Shown here one piece after another: positions 1-8,258 of a stretch of DNA of 64,000 bases. Under the pieces are notes generated by a model. It ran no database searches. It saw only the letters and a list, made by a program, of their open reading frames with translations, and was not told where the DNA came from. Origin of the DNA: DASSKA01 sp963839365 (GTDB taxonomy: Bacteria; Actinomycetota; Actinomycetes; Propionibacteriales; Nocardioidaceae); assembly GCA_963839365.1 (NCBI GenBank), contig CAWIUT010000001.1, positions 806,001 through 870,000 of the forward strand, read 5' to 3'. A program made the position numbers and the translations under genes. Within the stretch, counting starts at the first letter, position 1; the number at the start of each line of letters is the position of its first letter.

Positions 1-669
1 GAGCCGGGTCCGCATCGAGGCAAGCGACTCGTGGTCCTCCACCGACCAGTCGTACTCCCGGTTGGCGAGCGCGGCGTTCCACATGCCCATCTGGCCGACC
101 AGCCGGGACAGCAGGGAGCGGATGGTCTGCTCGTCCTCGTCCACCGACACCTCGATGCGCGCGTCGAGCTGCTCGTCGTTGAGCCTGCCGGCCAGCCGGA
201 CCATCTCGCCGGTCAGCCAGATGTGGTGCTCGACCATCTTGGTGAGCAGGTCCATGGGGGTCACCTTCTTCGCTGCGGGCAGCCGGAGGCTGCCGGGTGG
301 GTGGAAGTGCACGTCGCTGGGTGCGTCGATCCGGATCCGGGTCGGCCGCCCCCGCCACCGGCTCGGTCCGACGCCGTACGCCTTGGTGAAGGCGCGCGTG
401 AACGCCTCGTGCGACCCGTAGCCGGCCTCGACGGCGACCTCGAGGATGCTGCGCCTGCTGGTGAGCAGCCGGTAGGCGGCGCGCTCGAGCAGGATGCGCC
501 GCCGGAACCGGGTCGGCGGCTCGCCGGCGACCGAGGAGACGATGCGGTCCAGGTGGAACCGGGACAGGTACAGCCGGGCAGCCAGCTGCTCCCCGGTCAC
601 CTCGTGGTCGTCCAGGGCGTCGGACAGCACGTCCAGGAAGGCGGCGAAGTGGTCCGCGGCGACGGTCAT
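1..669 (-). CDS. AraC-family regulator with C-terminal DinB-like domain (partial, runs off the left edge)
   Basis: The minus strand is open from ATG at 669 through base 1 (223 codons) and the 3' end lies outside the window. Residues about 1-105 form the double helix-turn-helix typical of AraC/XylS regulators, with a first helix pair near LYLSRFHLDRIV and a second near EVAVEAGYGSHEAFTRAF. After a short linker a second domain starts around MDLLTKMVEHHIWLTGEMV, which looks like a DinB-type four-helix domain with a possible metal-binding histidine. Regulators of this AraC plus DinB architecture occur in actinobacteria; the ligand or target is unknown. It lies downstream of menD on the same strand with a 60-base gap, so it could be read through from the men operon or have its own promoter. 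Confidence 0.8.
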   Translation of the reverse strand, partial: MTVAADHFAAFLDVLSDALDDHEVTGEQLAARLYLSRFHLDRIVSSVAGEPPTRFRRRILLERAAYRLLTSRRSILEVAVEAGYGSHEAFTRAFTKAYGVGPSRWRGRPTRIRIDAPSDVHFHPPGSLRLPAAKKVTPMDLLTKMVEHHIWLTGEMVRLAGRLNDEQLDARIEVSVDEDEQTIRSLLSRLVGQMGMWNAALANREYDWSVEDHESLASMRTRL

Positions 670-729
670 GGCTCGATCTTCCCGTCTCGGGCCGCTCCCC
701 GCTTGATCCTTCTTGCGCCAGTTCCCCGG

Positions 730-2457
730 TCAGTCCGTGGCCAGCGCGCGGATGACCGCGTCCAGCTCGCGCCGGTCGTCGCGGCGTACGACCGCCTCGA
801 CGACCTCGACCCCGGCGGCCGGTTCGGCGAGCGCCACCCGCAGCCCGGCCCGGTCGTCCACCCGCCGGTGCGCGGTCCCGCCGGCCCGGCACAGCGCGGC
901 CAGGTCGACACCGTGCGGGGTGCCGAACAGCGTCTCGAAGGAGTCGGCGTACGACGGGGCGCCCTGCTCGAGCAGGGCGAAGATCGACCCTCCGTCGTCG
1001 TTGACCACCACGATCGTCAGGTCCGGCCGGGCCTCCCGCGGGCCGAGCAGCAGCCCGTTCGCGTCGTGCAGGAAGGTGACATCTCCGAGCAGCGCGAGCG
1101 ACCGGGCACTCTCCCGGCCCAGGGCGGCGCCGATCGCCGTGGACACCGACCCGTCGATGCCGGCCAGTCCCCGGTTGGCGATCACCATCCGGTGCTCGCC
1201 GACCGGGTACCGCGGCACCATCAGGTCCAGGTCGCGCACCGGGTTCGACGAGCCCACGAACAGCAGCCCGTGCGCGGGCAGCGCGGCCGCGACCTCCCCG
1301 GCCACGTGGTGGGGGGTCAGCGGCGCCCAGCCGTCGAGCAGCTCGTCCAGCCGTTTGCCGAGCTCCGCGTCGCGGGCCTTCCACTCCTGCAGCCAGCCGT
1401 CCGCGGCGGGCTGCTGCGCAGAGTCGAGGTCGACCTCCCAGGCCAGGGCCGCGGCCCGCTGGCCCGGGTCGCTCCAGCCCACGCGGCCGTGCACCGCGAC
1501 GACCTCCACGTCGTCACGGGCCAGCAGCCTGCTCACCGGCCGGGACAGCGTGGGGTGGCCGAAGACCACCACCCGCTCGATGCGGCTCGCAAGCTCCGGG
1601 GCGCCGAGCAGCAGCCGGTAGGTGCGGATCGCGTTCTCGCCGGTGCGGGACCCGCTGCTCGGCTCGGCGAGCAGCGGCCAACCCGCACCCTCGGCCAGGA
1701 TCCGCGCCGGCGGGCCGGCGTCGTCGCCGGCCACCACCACGGTGCGCCTGCCCGGGTCCAGCCCGAGGGTCCGGTCACGGGGCCGGTCACGGGGCCAGTC
1801 ACGGGGCCGGTCGGGCACGCGGGTCCACGGTCCGCCGTTCTGCCGTCCGCCGACCGCGGCGACCCAGCCGTCCTCCGCGTCCGGGGTGAGCGGCTCCTCG
1901 AGCTGCAGGTTCAGGTGCACCGGGCCGGGGAGCCCGCCGACGGCTCCGGTCGCCGCGGCGTACGCCCGCGACGCCAACGACCGCCAGGCCACCAGCTGGC
2001 GCTCCTCGTCCGCTCCGGCACGGCCGGCCGGCACGTCGGCGAACAGCCGCACCGCGTCGCCGTACAGCCTGACCTGGTCCGTGGTCTGGTTCGCGCCGGT
2101 GCCGCGCAGCCGGGCCGGCCGGTCCGCGGTCAGCACGAGCAGCGGCACCCCCGCGTGCGAGGCCTCCAGCACCGCCGGGTGCAGGTTCGCGGTCGCCGTG
2201 CCGGAGGTGGTCACCACCGCCACCGGTCGCCGGGAGGTCGTCGCGATGCCCAGCGCCATGAACGCCGCGGACCGCTCGTCGATGCGGGTGTGCAGCCGCA
2301 GCCGTCCGGCGCGGGACGCGGCGTGCGCGGCGAACGCCAGCGGTGCGGACCGGGAGCCGGGGGCGAGCACCAGGTCGGCCACCCCGTTGCGGCACAGCTC
2401 GTCGAGGAGGGTGCAGGCGGTGGCGGTGGCGGCGTTGGCCGGCGCGGCGCGGGTCAC
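730..2457 (-). CDS. menD: 2-succinyl-5-enolpyruvyl-6-hydroxy-3-cyclohexene-1-carboxylate synthase MenD
   Basis: MenD is a thiamin diphosphate enzyme that joins isochorismate and 2-oxoglutarate in menaquinone biosynthesis. The product is 575 residues, near the family length. The N-terminal domain opens with the conserved LVLAPGSRSAPLAFAA segment and carries the cofactor-activating glutamate in RIDERSAAFMALG; the C-terminal domain has the ThDP/metal motif GDVTFLHDANGLL. The GTG start at 2457 overlaps the menC stop in a GTGA, so the two are translationally coupled. A run of three 12-base direct repeats near 1771-1806 adds an Arg/Asp/Pro-rich linker in the middle domain, which is not a conserved part of the family. 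Confidence 0.95.
   Translation of the reverse strand: MTRAAPANAATATACTLLDELCRNGVADLVLAPGSRSAPLAFAAHAASRAGRLRLHTRIDERSAAFMALGIATTSRRPVAVVTTSGTATANLHPAVLEASHAGVPLLVLTADRPARLRGTGANQTTDQVRLYGDAVRLFADVPAGRAGADEERQLVAWRSLASRAYAAATGAVGGLPGPVHLNLQLEEPLTPDAEDGWVAAVGGRQNGGPWTRVPDRPRDWPRDRPRDRTLGLDPGRRTVVVAGDDAGPPARILAEGAGWPLLAEPSSGSRTGENAIRTYRLLLGAPELASRIERVVVFGHPTLSRPVSRLLARDDVEVVAVHGRVGWSDPGQRAAALAWEVDLDSAQQPAADGWLQEWKARDAELGKRLDELLDGWAPLTPHHVAGEVAAALPAHGLLFVGSSNPVRDLDLMVPRYPVGEHRMVIANRGLAGIDGSVSTAIGAALGRESARSLALLGDVTFLHDANGLLLGPREARPDLTIVVVNDDGGSIFALLEQGAPSYADSFETLFGTPHGVDLAALCRAGGTAHRRVDDRAGLRVALAEPAAGVEVVEAVVRRDDRRELDAVIRALATD
1771..1806. repeat. Three tandem 12-bp repeats inside menD
   Basis: Three consecutive copies of a 12-base unit (ccggtcacgggg, third copy with one change) lie in frame in menD and encode a repeated Pro-Arg-Asp-type linker. 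The repeat length is a multiple of three, so copy-number change would not break the reading frame. Confidence 0.8.
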
Positions 2458-3425
2458 GAGGACCGATCCTGCCCGAGCGTGGCCGTCCCGGCCAGCCGTT
2501 CCTCCCAGGCGGCCGCCCGGTCCGGGTCGGCGGCCCAGCGGCGCACCGCCTGCTCGTCCACGTCCGGGCGTCCGACGGGCAGTGCGCCGTCGTGGGGCAG
2601 CAGGGAGGTGGTGGTGACGTCCCCGGTGAGCAGCGCGACCGTGGCCAGCCCGCAGGCGTGCTGCAGATCGGGCAGCGCGGCGGCCAGCGCGACCCCGGCC
2701 CCGATGCCGACCGAGGTCTCCAGCGCGGAGGAGACCACCACCGGCAGGCCGATGTCCGCGGCGATCCGCAGGCAGGCGCGCACCCCGCCCAGCGGCTGCA
2801 CCTTGAGCACCGCCACGTCCGCGGCCGCCAGGTCCCGGACCCGGTAGGGATCCTCGGCGCGGCGGATCGACTCGTCGGCGGCGATCGGCACGTCCACCCT
2901 CCGGCGGACCCGCGCGAGGTCCTCCACGTCTGCGCACGGCTGCTCGACGTACTCCAGCCCCGCCGCGGCCCGGTCCAGCAGGCCGATCGCGGTCACCGCC
3001 TCGTCGAGGTCCCACAACCCGTTCGCGTCCACCCGGATCCTCCCGTCGGGGCCCAGGGCGTCCCGGACCGCCTCCAGCCGGGCCTGCTCCTCGGCGCGGG
3101 TCTGGCCGGGCTCGGCCACCTTCACCTTCGCGGTGCGGCACCCGCCGCTGCTCCGCACGACGGCTGCCGCCTGCTCGGGTCCGACCGCCGGCACCGTCAC
3201 GTTCACCGGCACCCGGTCCCGCACCGGCGCGGGCCAGCCGTCCCGGGCGGCCTCCAGCGCTGCCGCCAGCCACGGCCCGGCGACCGTGGTGTCGTAGTCC
3301 AGGAACGGGCTGAACTCCCCCCAGCCGGCCGGCCCGCGCAGCAGCATCCCCTCGCGGACGGTGATCCCGCGGAACCGGGTGCGCATCGGGATCGAGTAGA
3401 CGTGCCGCTGGTCGGGCAGGGTCAT
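2454..3425 (-). CDS. menC: o-Succinylbenzoate synthase MenC
   Basis: MenC dehydrates the MenD/MenH product to o-succinylbenzoate. The 323-residue protein is an enolase-superfamily TIM barrel: the KVKVAE strand holds the catalytic lysine pair, followed by the metal ligands in VDANGLWD, then EQPC and AADES, and the second catalytic lysine in VLKVQPLGG. Its ATG at 3425 overlaps the menE stop as ATGA and its own stop overlaps the menD start, so menE-menC-menD behave as one coupled operon. The enzyme is of the short actinobacterial type that starts directly with a capping-domain segment (YSIPMRTRFRGITVREG). Confidence 0.93.
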   Translation of the reverse strand: MTLPDQRHVYSIPMRTRFRGITVREGMLLRGPAGWGEFSPFLDYDTTVAGPWLAAALEAARDGWPAPVRDRVPVNVTVPAVGPEQAAAVVRSSGGCRTAKVKVAEPGQTRAEEQARLEAVRDALGPDGRIRVDANGLWDLDEAVTAIGLLDRAAAGLEYVEQPCADVEDLARVRRRVDVPIAADESIRRAEDPYRVRDLAAADVAVLKVQPLGGVRACLRIAADIGLPVVVSSALETSVGIGAGVALAAALPDLQHACGLATVALLTGDVTTTSLLPHDGALPVGRPDVDEQAVRRWAADPDRAAAWEERLAGTATLGQDRSS

Positions 3426-4465
3426 CGGGCCGCGATCCGTTCCAGCGCGGCCCGGTCGACCTTGCCGTTGCCCAGCAGCGGGATCTCGGCCACCGGCACC
3501 ACGTCGCGGGGGGCCCAGGCGCGGGGGTGCTGCTCGGCCACGAAGTCCCGCAGCTCCGCCAGCGCCGGCGCCGCCCCCGGGTCGGCGGGCACCACGACCG
3601 CCACCACCCGCTGGCCCCACTCGGGGTCGGCGGCGCCGGTCACCTCCGCTGCGACGATGCCCGGGTGTGTCCGGAGCCGGGCCGCCACCGCCGGAGCCGG
3701 CACGTTCACCCCGCCGGACACGATCACGTCGTCGACCCGGCCCAGCACCTCCAGCCGCCCGTCCTCGTCGATCCGGCCGAGGTCCTGGGTGCGGAACCAT
3801 CCGCCGGACAGCACCCGCGACGTCGCGTCGGGCGCCCCGTCGTACCCCTCGAAGAGGACCGGGCCGGCGATCTGCACCCGCCGCTCGGCGTCCACCTTGA
3901 CCGCGACCCCCTCCAGCGGGAGCCCGTCGTACACGCAGCCGCCGCAGGTCTCGCTCATGCCGTAGGTGGCGACCAGGCGCAGCCCGGCGTCCTCGGCGGT
4001 ACGACGCAGCGCCGGATCCGTCCCGGCCCCGCCGATCAGGACGGTGTCGAAGCGTCGCAGGGCCTCGAGGTCGCGGTCGGAGGCCACCATCCGGGCCAGC
4101 TGGGTGGGCACCAGGGAGACGTACCGGCGAGGACCGGACAACGCGGACGCGGCCGCGGGGAAGTCGGGGTGCTCGTCCTGCAGCACCGGCTCGGTGCCGG
4201 CGAGCACCGAGCGGAACAGCACCTGCAGGCCGGCGACGTAGGTGCCGGGCAGGTTCAGCAGCCACTGCCCTGCGCCACCGAGCCGGTCGGCGGTGCCGCC
4301 GGCCGACGCGCGCATGGCGTCGCGGGAGAGCACCACCCGCTTCGGCTCCCCGGTCGACCCGGAGGTCTCCACCACCAGCGGCTCCGGATGCTCCGCGGCG
4401 TCCCACTCGCGGAGCACGGCGAGGATCTCGCGGGCTGAACCACGCACGGGTCGGAGACTGGCCAC
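3422..4465 (-). CDS. menE: o-Succinylbenzoate-CoA ligase MenE
   Basis: MenE activates o-succinylbenzoate with ATP and CoA. It is an ANL-superfamily adenylating enzyme of 347 residues, short like other actinobacterial MenE proteins. Visible motifs are the P-loop VVETSGSTGEPKRVVLS, the ATYGMSETCGGCVYDG core motif, the hinge FRTQDLGRIDEDGRL and the C-terminal lysine in LLGNGKVDR. I chose GTG at 4465 because a TAACGT hexamer lies seven bases upstream, a pattern seen at many starts here; a second in-frame GTG at 4474 would overlap that hexamer. It is divergent from menA and is the first gene of the menE-menC-menD operon. Confidence 0.93.
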   Translation of the reverse strand: MASLRPVRGSAREILAVLREWDAAEHPEPLVVETSGSTGEPKRVVLSRDAMRASAGGTADRLGGAGQWLLNLPGTYVAGLQVLFRSVLAGTEPVLQDEHPDFPAAASALSGPRRYVSLVPTQLARMVASDRDLEALRRFDTVLIGGAGTDPALRRTAEDAGLRLVATYGMSETCGGCVYDGLPLEGVAVKVDAERRVQIAGPVLFEGYDGAPDATSRVLSGGWFRTQDLGRIDEDGRLEVLGRVDDVIVSGGVNVPAPAVAARLRTHPGIVAAEVTGAADPEWGQRVVAVVVPADPGAAPALAELRDFVAEQHPRAWAPRDVVPVAEIPLLGNGKVDRAALERIAAR

Positions 4466-4472
4466 GGTCGTC

Positions 4473-4478
4473 ACGTTA
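4473..4478 (-). promoter_or_regulatory. Candidate -10 for leaderless menE
   Basis: TAACGT on the minus strand, seven bases before the menE GTG. This spacing would put the transcription start at or next to the start codon. No clear -35 was recognised. Confidence 0.5.
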
Positions 4479-4531
4479 GTGGGCGGAGCCGTGGCGGCGG
4501 CGGCCGCCCGGCCCTGACACACTTGGCCACC

Positions 4532-5413
4532 ATGGCGACCCCTGCACAGTGGCTCGAAGGTGCCCGGCCACGCACGCTTCCCGCCGCCGTCTCGCCGGTG
4601 CTCGTCGGCACCGGCGTCGCGGTGCTCGAGCAGCACCCGGTGTGGTGGAAGGCCGCTCTGGCGATGGTCGTCGCGCTCGCCCTGCAGGTCGCGGTGAACT
4701 ACGCAAACGACTACTCCGACGGGGTGCGCGGCACCGACGAGGGCCGCGTCGGGCCGATGCGGCTGGTGGGGTCCGGGGCGGCGTCGCCCGGTGCGGTCAA
4801 GGCGGCCGCGTTCGGCTGCTTCGGGGTGGCCGCGGTCGCCGGTCTGGCGCTGGCGGTGGCGACCGCCTGGTGGCTGGTGGCGGTCGGCGTGGTCTGCATG
4901 GTGGCCGCCTGGTACTACACGGGCGGCCGGCGTCCCTACGGCTACCGGGGCCTCGGTGAGCTGATGGTGTTCGTGTTCTTCGGGCTGGTCGCGGTGCTCG
5001 GTACGACGTACGTGCAGACGCAGGAGCTGCCCTGGCCGGCCTGGCTGGGCGCGGTCGGCACCGGCGCGCTGGCCAGCGCGATCCTGGTCGCCAACAACCT
5101 GCGCGACATCCCCACCGACCGGAGCGCCGGCAAGCACACCCTGGCGGTGCTGCTCGGCGACCGGCGCAGCCGGCTGCTGTTCGCACTGCTGCTCGTGATG
5201 GCCGCGGCGACGGTGCTCGGGCTGATGGTGGGCGGCACCTGGTGGGCGGCGCTCGGCCTCGTGTTCCTGGTCGCGGCGGTCCCCGCCGCCCGCACCGTGC
5301 TCTCCGGCGCGCAGGGCCGCGAGCTGATCCCGGTGCTGCAGGCGGCCGGGGTCGCCGAGCTGCTGTACGCCGTCGGCCTGTTCGTGGGCCTGCTGGTCGC
5401 GGCTACTTCCTAG
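4532..5413 (+). CDS. menA: 1,4-Dihydroxy-2-naphthoate polyprenyltransferase MenA
   Basis: MenA attaches the polyprenyl chain to 1,4-dihydroxy-2-naphthoate at the membrane. The 293-residue protein is a UbiA-family enzyme with about eight or nine hydrophobic segments. The two Asp-rich prenyl-diphosphate/Mg2+ motifs are visible as NYANDYSDG and NNLRDIPTD. The chosen ATG at 4532 is the second possible start; a TTG at 4523 in frame would add three residues. It diverges from the menEC-menD operon, and its 3' end overlaps the convergent CDGSH gene by 11 bases. Confidence 0.94.
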   Translation: MATPAQWLEGARPRTLPAAVSPVLVGTGVAVLEQHPVWWKAALAMVVALALQVAVNYANDYSDGVRGTDEGRVGPMRLVGSGAASPGAVKAAAFGCFGVAAVAGLALAVATAWWLVAVGVVCMVAAWYYTGGRRPYGYRGLGELMVFVFFGLVAVLGTTYVQTQELPWPAWLGAVGTGALASAILVANNLRDIPTDRSAGKHTLAVLLGDRRSRLLFALLLVMAAATVLGLMVGGTWWAALGLVFLVAAVPAARTVLSGAQGRELIPVLQAAGVAELLYAVGLFVGLLVAATS

Positions 5414-5633
5414 GGATCATCTTGTGCGTGCCGTCGCACCACGGCTTGCGCTGCGACTTGCCGCAGGCGCACACCGCCACCACCGGCCGGGTGACCTGGT
5501 GTGGCCGCCCCTGCTCGTCGCGGACCGTGTCCGCGCCGCGCACCAGCAGCGGGCCATCGGGACACGGCGTCACCTCCACCGGGCCGCGGACGCGGTCGTC
5601 GGTGGCCTGCACCAGCCTCATCCGGGCGCTCAT
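5403..5633 (-). CDS. CDGSH-type iron-sulfur protein
   Basis: A 76-residue protein whose C-terminal half holds the CDGSH signature: Cys55, Cys57, Cys66 and His70 (VCACGKSQRKPWCDGTH), the 3Cys-1His ligand set of a labile [2Fe-2S] cluster. It lacks a membrane anchor. Its ATG overlaps the stop of the upstream haem-oxygenase-like gene as ATGA, so the two products are made together and may act as an electron carrier and an iron enzyme. The start was set by that overlap. The 3' end overlaps menA on the opposite strand by 11 bases, leaving no room for a separate terminator. Confidence 0.88.
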   Translation of the reverse strand: MSARMRLVQATDDRVRGPVEVTPCPDGPLLVRGADTVRDEQGRPHQVTRPVVAVCACGKSQRKPWCDGTHKMIPRK

Positions 5634-6676
5634 GCGGCGCCTTCCGTGCCGAGCGGGATGCGCAGCGAGCTCGTGCCCTGCCCCCAGGCGGCAAGCTGGC
5701 GCTCGCCGACCACCGCCTCGACGTGAAGGCAGCTCACCGCCCCGAAGAACACCTCGCGCTCGCAGCCCGGGTCCTGCTCCACCAGCCCGGCACAGATGGT
5801 GCGCAGCGCCAGCTGCTCGTGGACCGCGTCGGCCTCCACGTGCTCGTCGAAGTACGTCGCGGCCGGCTCGGGCAGGCCGAGCCGGCGGATCCCCGCCGCG
5901 TTCTTCCGGCTCGGCAGCGAGCTGCTCGCCTCGAAGGCGCCGAAATGTCCCATCGCCGCCGCCCGGAGCCGTCGGTGCAGCCCGAACAGGCTCATCGTGT
6001 TGCTGACCGCCAGGGTCGCGCCGGGCACGTGGTCCACGTAGGCGCCGTACCCCCGGTCCAGGCCGCACGCCTCGAGGCTGTCGCCGAACAGCGTCGAGTG
6101 CACCCGGTCCGCACGGCCTGCGCCGTACTCGTCGTACTGCAGCTCGACGAAGGTCGCCTTCGGCCCGCCCTCGAGCCGTGGGATGACGAACGACTGCGGG
6201 TCGGACTCCTTGAGGTGGAACAGGCTCCGGTGGACCATCAGCTCCCGGAACTCGGGCAGGCTCGCCCTGCGCTGCACGTACGCCGCGACGGGCGGGCCGT
6301 CGAAGGAGCCGGTCAGCGTGAACAGCCGCTCGGCGACGTCGCCGCCTTCGGCCAGGGCGGCCTCGACCCGGTCGGCGGTGCGCCGGCGCAGATCGGCCTC
6401 GAACACCCGCTCCAGCTCGCCGCGCAACGCGAGCAGTCCGGGGTCCCACTCCCAGTCCGGGTCCACGCCGTCGAAGCCGCGGTAGTGCAGCTCGTAGCAG
6501 ACCCACAGGGTGAGCTGGAGGTCGTCGTCGATGAGCGGGTCCACGACCCCGTGCTCGGTGGCCGCGCCGCGGCGGCGGGCGTCCGCGCAGACGGCCTCCG
6601 GGGCGAGAGCTGCTCGGCCGGCGAGCGCGGCGAGCAGCGCGGTGCTGAGCGGACCGCGTGCGGTGGGTAGCTGCAT
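5630..6676 (-). CDS. Iron-containing redox enzyme, haem-oxygenase-like fold
   Basis: The 348-residue protein belongs by appearance to the haem-oxygenase-like family usually named iron-containing redox enzyme. The recognisable core is FHLKESDPQSFVIPRLEGG followed by VELQYDEYGAGR and, near the C terminus, YFDEHVEADAVHEQLA and HVEAVVGERQLA; these Glu/His positions fit a non-haem iron site in an all-helical bundle. It starts at ATG 6676 behind an AGGAG six bases upstream. It is coupled to the CDGSH iron-sulfur protein. The substrate is unknown; related folds oxidise fatty acids, amino acids or cofactors, so no reaction is assigned. Confidence 0.8.
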   Translation of the reverse strand: MQLPTARGPLSTALLAALAGRAALAPEAVCADARRRGAATEHGVVDPLIDDDLQLTLWVCYELHYRGFDGVDPDWEWDPGLLALRGELERVFEADLRRRTADRVEAALAEGGDVAERLFTLTGSFDGPPVAAYVQRRASLPEFRELMVHRSLFHLKESDPQSFVIPRLEGGPKATFVELQYDEYGAGRADRVHSTLFGDSLEACGLDRGYGAYVDHVPGATLAVSNTMSLFGLHRRLRAAAMGHFGAFEASSSLPSRKNAAGIRRLGLPEPAATYFDEHVEADAVHEQLALRTICAGLVEQDPGCEREVFFGAVSCLHVEAVVGERQLAAWGQGTSSLRIPLGTEGAA

Positions 6677-6746
6677 GGAGACTCCTCGTCCCGAGCGTGA
6701 GTGCCGGCAGGTACCCACTCCGGGGTCCCCCAACCCCGGGCCCTGG

Positions 6747-7667
6747 TCAGCTGGACGGCGCAGGCGCCACCCAGTCGCCGGTGGCGGCGAACTGCTCGAG
6801 GGTCCTCTGGTAGGGCGCGATGTCGATGCCGGCGTCCGCCAGCCAGCCGTCGTCGTAGTAGGTCTCGGTGTAGCGCTCCCCTCCGTCGCACAGCATCGTC
6901 ACCACGCTGCCGGCCCGGCCCTCGCCGCACATCCCGGACACCAGCTGCTGCGCTCCCCACAGGGCGGTGCCGGTGGATCCGCCCACCAGCCGGCCGGTGA
7001 CCTGGCTGCACCAGCGGGCCGCGGCGATCGAGGCGGCGTCCGGGACCGACACCATGGCGTCGACGACCGAGGCCACGAAGGACGGCTCCACCCGCGGCCG
7101 GCCGATGCCCTCGATGCGCGACCCGCGGCCGGTGGAGTACGACGGGTCACCGCGCCGCCAGCCCTCGTAGAACGCGGAGTTCTCCGGGTCCACCACGCAC
7201 ACCCGGGTGTGGTAGCGGCGGTACCGGACGAACCGCCCGATGGTGGCCGAGGTGCCGCCGGTGCCCGCGCCGACCACCACCCACTCCGGGACGGGATGCC
7301 GCTCCTGCGCGAGCTGGCCGAAGATCGACTCGGCGATGTTGTTGTTGCCGCGCCAGTCGGTGGCCCGCTCGGCGTAGGTGAACTGGTCCATGAAGTGCCC
7401 GCCGGTCTCGGCGGCCAGCCGTCGGGACTCGTCGTAGATCGCGGCCGGGTCGTCCACCAGGTGGCAGCGGCCGCCGTGGAGCTCGACCATCTCGATCTTC
7501 TCCCGCGAGGTGCCGGCCGGGTGCACCGACTCGTCCTTGAGGTAGAGGTCGACGTCCCAGGACTCCGGCAGCGGGAACACGTGCAGGTGGGTGTCCGCCG
7601 ACCGGTTCCCGTCCGCCTCCACCCGCCGGATCGCCTCGTCCAGCCAGTCCCTGTGCGCCCGGCTCAC
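6747..7667 (-). pseudogene. PLP-dependent cysteine-synthase-family gene with an internal in-frame deletion
   Basis: The reading frame is open for 306 residues and clearly belongs to the PLP-dependent cysteine synthase family: WLDEAIRRVEADGNRSADTHL at the start, then HGGRCHLVDDPAA, FTYAERATDWRGNNNIAES and the phosphate-binding VVVGAGTGGTSATIG. However, LYLKDESVHP is joined almost directly to GTSREKIEMVELHGG. From memory of the family, about 50-60 residues should sit between these, including the PLP-lysine motif (Ser-Leu-Lys-His-Arg) and the Ser-Ser-Gly-Ser-Thr substrate loop. The junction is near 7508-7523. Without the lysine the product should not form the cofactor Schiff base. The GTG start overlaps the DUF4229 stop (GTGA). 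Confidence 0.75.
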
Positions 7668-7936
7668 GCCCCGCGGTCGTCTTCCTTGGCACGGGTCTCC
7701 TCGAACTTCCGGGAGGCGGCCGCGGCCCGGCGCTGCACCGAGGCCGCCAGCCGGTCCCGCTGTCCGCGCAGCAGGAACCACGAGGCGGTGGCCGAGACCA
7801 AGATGGCCGCGACGAACGGCCAGAACACCGGCACCGAGGTCGTCCCGGCCACCAGCATGTAGATGCCCGCGATCAGCGCGTACGCCGCGACGAACAGCCC
7901 GATGCGCGACAGCGTGTAGATGGCGAAGAGCTTCAC
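7664..7936 (-). CDS. DUF4229-type small membrane protein
   Basis: A 90-residue protein with two hydrophobic segments (LSRIGLFVAAYALIAGIYMLV and FWPFVAAILVSATASWFLL) followed by a charged C-terminal tail (residues about 58-90) rich in Arg, Ala, Glu and Lys. Size and layout match the DUF4229 family of actinobacteria, whose function is unknown. It is upstream of and coupled to the cysteine-synthase-like gene through a GTGA overlap. The GTG start at 7936 has a TACCCT hexamer six bases upstream, consistent with a leaderless message. Confidence 0.75.
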   Translation of the reverse strand: MKLFAIYTLSRIGLFVAAYALIAGIYMLVAGTTSVPVFWPFVAAILVSATASWFLLRGQRDRLAASVQRRAAAASRKFEETRAKEDDRGA

Positions 7937-7942
7937 CGCACC

Positions 7943-7948
7943 AGGGTA
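7943..7948 (-). promoter_or_regulatory. Candidate -10 for leaderless DUF4229 gene
   Basis: TACCCT on the minus strand, six bases before the GTG at 7936. Confidence 0.45.
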
Positions 7949-8005
7949 GTCACCCTCCGGTGAGGGGCGGTGGACCAGTCTGGGCACCAGCCTTGGCCGA
8001 CTGCC

Positions 8006-8011
8006 TACGCT
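8006..8011 (+). promoter_or_regulatory. Candidate -10 for leaderless small membrane protein gene
   Basis: TACGCT six bases before the GTG at 8018. It supports choosing that GTG rather than the start 48 bases further upstream. Confidence 0.5.
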
Positions 8012-8017
8012 GGTGCC

Positions 8018-8242
8018 GTGGGCAAGTTCGCACTGGTGGCCCTCGCCTTCGCGGCCGTGGTGTACACCAGCTTCTGGCTCCTGGAGAGACGGCGCATCCG
8101 ACGGGAGGATCCCGCCTGGGCGCCCCGGCGGGTGCGCCGTAGGCGCACGGTCGCCCCGGACGACGACGAGGAGTTCCTGCGCGGTCTGCAGGGGCCCGGG
8201 CGCCGGCCGCCGGACCAGACCCCGGACGACCCGCTGGGCTGA
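8018..8242 (+). CDS. Small single-pass membrane protein of unknown function
   Basis: A 74-residue product with one N-terminal transmembrane helix (ALVALAFAAVVYTSFWLL) followed by a very basic stretch (RRRIRR ... RRVRRRR) and an acidic, Pro-rich C terminus beginning at DDDEEF. The positive cluster right after the helix predicts that the C terminus is cytoplasmic. I did not recognise a family. The start is the GTG preceded by TACGCT. It is divergent from the DUF4229 gene and convergent with ccsB, and its stop codon lies in a hairpin shared with the ccsB stop. Confidence 0.65.
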   Translation: MGKFALVALAFAAVVYTSFWLLERRRIRREDPAWAPRRVRRRRTVAPDDDEEFLRGLQGPGRRPPDQTPDDPLG

Positions 8243-8258
8243 CCCGGCGCGGGGTCAG
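8239..8258. terminator. Hairpin shared by two convergent stop codons
   Basis: A 7-bp perfect inverted repeat (CTGACCC/GGGTCAG) with a six-base loop contains the stop of the small membrane protein gene on the left and the stop of ccsB on the right. It is symmetric and could end transcription from both sides, although no T-run follows. Confidence 0.45.

Noticed and set aside
31..2847. A 938-codon plus-strand open frame
   Set aside because: It lies opposite the menD and menC genes, is very rich in Arg, Gly and Pro, and matches no family; it is a shadow frame of high-GC coding DNA.
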